NCBI RefSeq assembly: GCF_004354915.1
Contig: NZ_SMSI01000002.1
Location: 248,001-312,000, forward strand
DNA length: 64,000 nucleotides
Direction of reading: 5' to 3'
Source of the DNA: Pseudohoeflea suaedae
GTDB taxonomy: Bacteria; Pseudomonadota; Alphaproteobacteria; Rhizobiales; Rhizobiaceae
A program made the position numbers and the translations under genes. Below the pieces are notes generated by a model. That model made no database searches and was not told the origin of the DNA. It saw only the letters and a program-made list of their open reading frames with translations. This document shows positions 62,115 through 64,000 of the stretch, piece after piece. Every line of letters begins with the position of its first letter. The first letter of the stretch is position 1.

Positions 62115-63050
62115 GTGCGCATCATTACCGGCAAGGATATCGAGACCGTCTGCTCATGGCCGATGATCGTCGAGGCCATGCGCGAGGGGCACCGGCTGGA
62201 GCCGGCGATCCTGCGCGACAGCCTGCTCGAAAGCGGCAACCGGAAAATGCTGGTGCGTAGTGCCTGGATAGCGGGTCTCGCCTCGGGGACCAAGGCCGTG
62301 ACCATCTATCCCGACAATCCGACGCTCGATGTCCCCAAGCCCTCGATACAGGGGCAGGTGCTGCTTTTCGACGAGGCTTCCGGTCATGTCGAAGCGGTAC
62401 TCGAAGGGGTGGATCTGACCGGCTGGAAGACGGCGGGCGATTCGGCGCTCGGTGCGGATTGCCTGGCCCGAAAGGATATCCGCGCCATGCTGATGGTCGG
62501 GGCGGGGTCGATGGCCTGGCCGCTCATTGAGGCGCACCGCAGTGTCCGCCCTTCCATCGATACCGTCATCGTCTGGAACCGTAACGCCGAGCGGGGCGGG
62601 GCGCTCGTCGCGCGCCTCAGTGAGGCCGGACTCGATGCCCGCTTCGAGGCAGATCTCGACGCGGCGGTCCCGCAGGCCGACCTCATCTGCACTGCCACGA
62701 TGACGCAGCAACCGTTGATCAAGGGCGCGCTGATCAAGCCCGGCACCCATGTCGATCTCGTCGGGGCCTATACGCCGGCCATGCGCGAGGCGGATGACGA
62801 GACGCTTCGGCGCGGCGATCTGTTCGTCGACAGTTTTGCAACGACCATCGGCCATATCGGCGAGGTAACGATCCCGCTCGAAAGCGGCGCAATCTCCCGC
62901 GACGACATTCTCGGCGACATGCACGCGCTCGTTCAGGGGAAGGCCGGGCGCGCGGTCGAGGATGCGATCACCGTGTTCAAGAACGGCGGCGGTGCGCATC
63001 TCGACATGATGGTCGCACACGCCGTGGCTCGGGCGATGGAGCGAACGTAA
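62115..63050 (+). CDS. ornithine cyclodeaminase/mu-crystallin-family protein
   Basis: A 311-residue NAD(P)-binding enzyme of the OCD/mu-crystallin family, whose members include ornithine and ectoine-pathway cyclodeaminases, ketimine reductases and amino-acid dehydrogenases. The text KAVTIYPDNPTLDVPKPSIQGQVLLFDE, GWKTAGDSALGADCLAR (substrate region) and MLMVGAGSMAWPLIEAH (nucleotide binding) is typical. Asp in DLVGAYTPAMREADDE aligns with the catalytic Asp region. The start is GTG with AAGGGAG upstream. Exact substrate is unresolved; a ketimine reductase role would suit the nearby lysine-catabolic gcdH. Confidence 0.86.
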   Translation: MRIITGKDIETVCSWPMIVEAMREGHRLEPAILRDSLLESGNRKMLVRSAWIAGLASGTKAVTIYPDNPTLDVPKPSIQGQVLLFDEASGHVEAVLEGVDLTGWKTAGDSALGADCLARKDIRAMLMVGAGSMAWPLIEAHRSVRPSIDTVIVWNRNAERGGALVARLSEAGLDARFEADLDAAVPQADLICTATMTQQPLIKGALIKPGTHVDLVGAYTPAMREADDETLRRGDLFVDSFATTIGHIGEVTIPLESGAISRDDILGDMHALVQGKAGRAVEDAITVFKNGGGAHLDMMVAHAVARAMERT

Positions 63051-63056
63051 CAAAAA

Positions 63057-63082
63057 GGCCCCGCCGGCGAAGGCGGGGCATT
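63057..63082. terminator. bidirectional terminator
   Basis: GCCCCGCC (63058-63065) pairs with GGCGGGGC (63072-63079), loop GGCGAA. The minus-strand transcript ends in CTTTTTG, a good U-tract; the plus side has only ATTT. It mainly serves the 5'-nucleotidase gene and may also end the ocd-like transcript. Confidence 0.85.
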
Positions 63083-63102
63083 TCCGGTCCGGCAAGCTCG
63101 AC

Positions 63103-64000
63103 TTATTCGCCGACCTTCTTGATGCGGCCCTCGATTTCGGGGGAAATCGTGCCCTTGGCTTCGACGTAAGCCATCACGTCATTGGCCATCAGATTGCCGT
63201 TACCGGCATTGACCAGGATCTTGCCGCCGCCGAGCGCGCCGTAGCCGTCGCCGCCTGAGAGCATGTAGTCGTTGGTCGCGACCTTGTAGATCTTGTCGGG
63301 ATCGAGATCCTCACTGCCCAGTTTCACCGAGACCACGCGGGAGCCGGAAGGCGCAGTCGGGTCGTAGACCACTTCCATGCCGGAGACCTGCGGGAAGCGG
63401 CCGCCACCGGTCTCGACCTGGCTGAAGCCGTTCTCGAGCGCGGAAAGAATCTGGCTGCCGGGGATTTCGGTCACCACCGTGACGTTGCCGAAGGGCAGTT
63501 CGGCGAGAATGTCGCCACGGGTGAGATCGGTGCCGGCGTCATAGGTGCGGTCGGCGCGGATGCCGCCGCCATTGGTGATGGCGACATCGGCGCCGGAGGC
63601 CTCGCGCATGGCATCTGCGATCAGGTCGCCCATCGCCGATTCCTGGCTGCGCACGATGTTGCGTCGGGAATCGAGCGGCGTTTCGGACGTGCCGATGACG
63701 ATGCCGAGACTGTCGTCGAGCTTCTTCTGGAAGTCGTCGACGATCTTCTGGGTTTCAGGGTCGGGTTCCACCATTGCCGTGTCGATGAAGCGGAAGGAGG
63801 GCATCCAGCTTACGGTGCGCTCGCCATCCTTTTCCCCGATCGTGACGTTGAGATCGAGCGGCGAGAGAAAGCGCGCATCCATCGAGGTTTCGACATAGGC
63901 CGTCACGCCGTCATAGGCGGTGGCATAGGAATGATCGTCGCCCGACATGATGACGTCGAAGGCGTGGCTTGCGATCAGTTCGCGATCGTTTGCCATATCG
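63103..64000 (-). CDS. bifunctional metallophosphatase/5'-nucleotidase (partial, N-terminus off the window)
   Basis: The visible ~299 residues are the C-terminal part of a UshA/CpdB-type periplasmic enzyme, which dephosphorylates nucleotides or UDP-sugars. The start shows VIMSGDDHS (last metallophosphatase motif, with a His ligand). The 5'-nucleotidase C-terminal domain follows: QESAMGDLIADAMRE, ITNGGGIRAD, LPFGNVTVVTEIPGSQI, VSGMEVVYDP and NDYMLSGGDGYGAL. The frame stays open through position 64000, so the ATG at 63996 is internal, not the start. The N-terminal catalytic domain and any signal peptide lie outside. Confidence 0.92.
   Translation of the reverse strand, partial: DMANDRELIASHAFDVIMSGDDHSYATAYDGVTAYVETSMDARFLSPLDLNVTIGEKDGERTVSWMPSFRFIDTAMVEPDPETQKIVDDFQKKLDDSLGIVIGTSETPLDSRRNIVRSQESAMGDLIADAMREASGADVAITNGGGIRADRTYDAGTDLTRGDILAELPFGNVTVVTEIPGSQILSALENGFSQVETGGGRFPQVSGMEVVYDPTAPSGSRVVSVKLGSEDLDPDKIYKVATNDYMLSGGDGYGALGGGKILVNAGNGNLMANDVMAYVEAKGTISPEIEGRIKKVGE

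Overview
The window is a high-GC chromosomal segment from an alphaproteobacterium, most likely of the order Hyphomicrobiales (Rhizobiales). The evidence is gene content and order: dnaB, alr, radA, cvpA, purF and an SDR gene lie in the order usual for rhizobia, nadABC sits beside a NadQ-type regulator, and ccoNOQP and ccoGHIS carry FNR/FixK boxes. Rhizobial-style proteins such as a TIGR02301 member and DUF2339 are also present. Genus cannot be fixed from the sequence. About sixty genes are packed tightly, many with 1-8 bp overlaps. I see no tRNA, rRNA, CRISPR array, prophage, insertion sequence or defence island.

Layout. 0.0-7.0 kb: a higBA toxin-antitoxin pair cut by the window edge, an MsbA-like ABC exporter, rpmE, an MFS transporter and a large DUF2339 membrane protein. 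7.1-13.8 kb: NAD synthesis (nadA, nadB, nadC) converging on a nadQ-phosphatase-HD hydrolase-ygfZ operon; a dyad lies before nadA. 13.9-19 kb: small conserved proteins, a Nudix hydrolase, a MerR regulator divergent from a CDF metal exporter, an SRAP protein and a LysE exporter. 19-25.6 kb: the cysS operon (cysS, two tandem GFA genes, pip, cimA, a BKACE-type enzyme), preceded by a candidate Cys-codon leader peptide and attenuator, then a PNPOx-like gene.

25.7-35.4 kb: two ABC permeases resembling GlpP/GlpQ without their ATPases or binding protein, rarD, a LOG protein, a LysM envelope protein, an ArsR regulator with an Atm1-type exporter, a decayed dinJ-yafQ pair, and psd-pssA for phosphatidylethanolamine. 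35.5-45.0 kb: the conserved SDR-purF-cvpA-radA-alr-dnaB block on the minus strand, interrupted between alr and dnaB by an amino-acid ABC cassette that lacks an ATPase. 45.3-55.9 kb: microaerobic respiration, with a hemerythrin divergent from ccoNOQP, then an opposing alanine/glycine symporter, then ccoGHIS. 56-64 kb: gnd, a lyxose-isomerase-like gene, a small LuxR-type HTH protein, an AraC regulator divergent from gcdH, a GNAT enzyme, an ornithine-cyclodeaminase-like gene and the C-terminal part of a 5'-nucleotidase.

How the parts work together. Most of the window is housekeeping: NAD, purine, phospholipid, cell-wall alanine, replication and repair. Onto this are layered metal and thiol export modules, each next to its own regulator and dyad operator, and oxygen-responsive terminal oxidase genes. 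The signal most likely to be new is upstream of cysS. A promoter there would start transcription at the ATG of a 17-codon ORF with two Cys codons, followed by three mutually exclusive RNA helices, the last ending beside the cysS ribosome-binding site. This resembles the leaderless trpL attenuator of rhizobia, but for cysteine.
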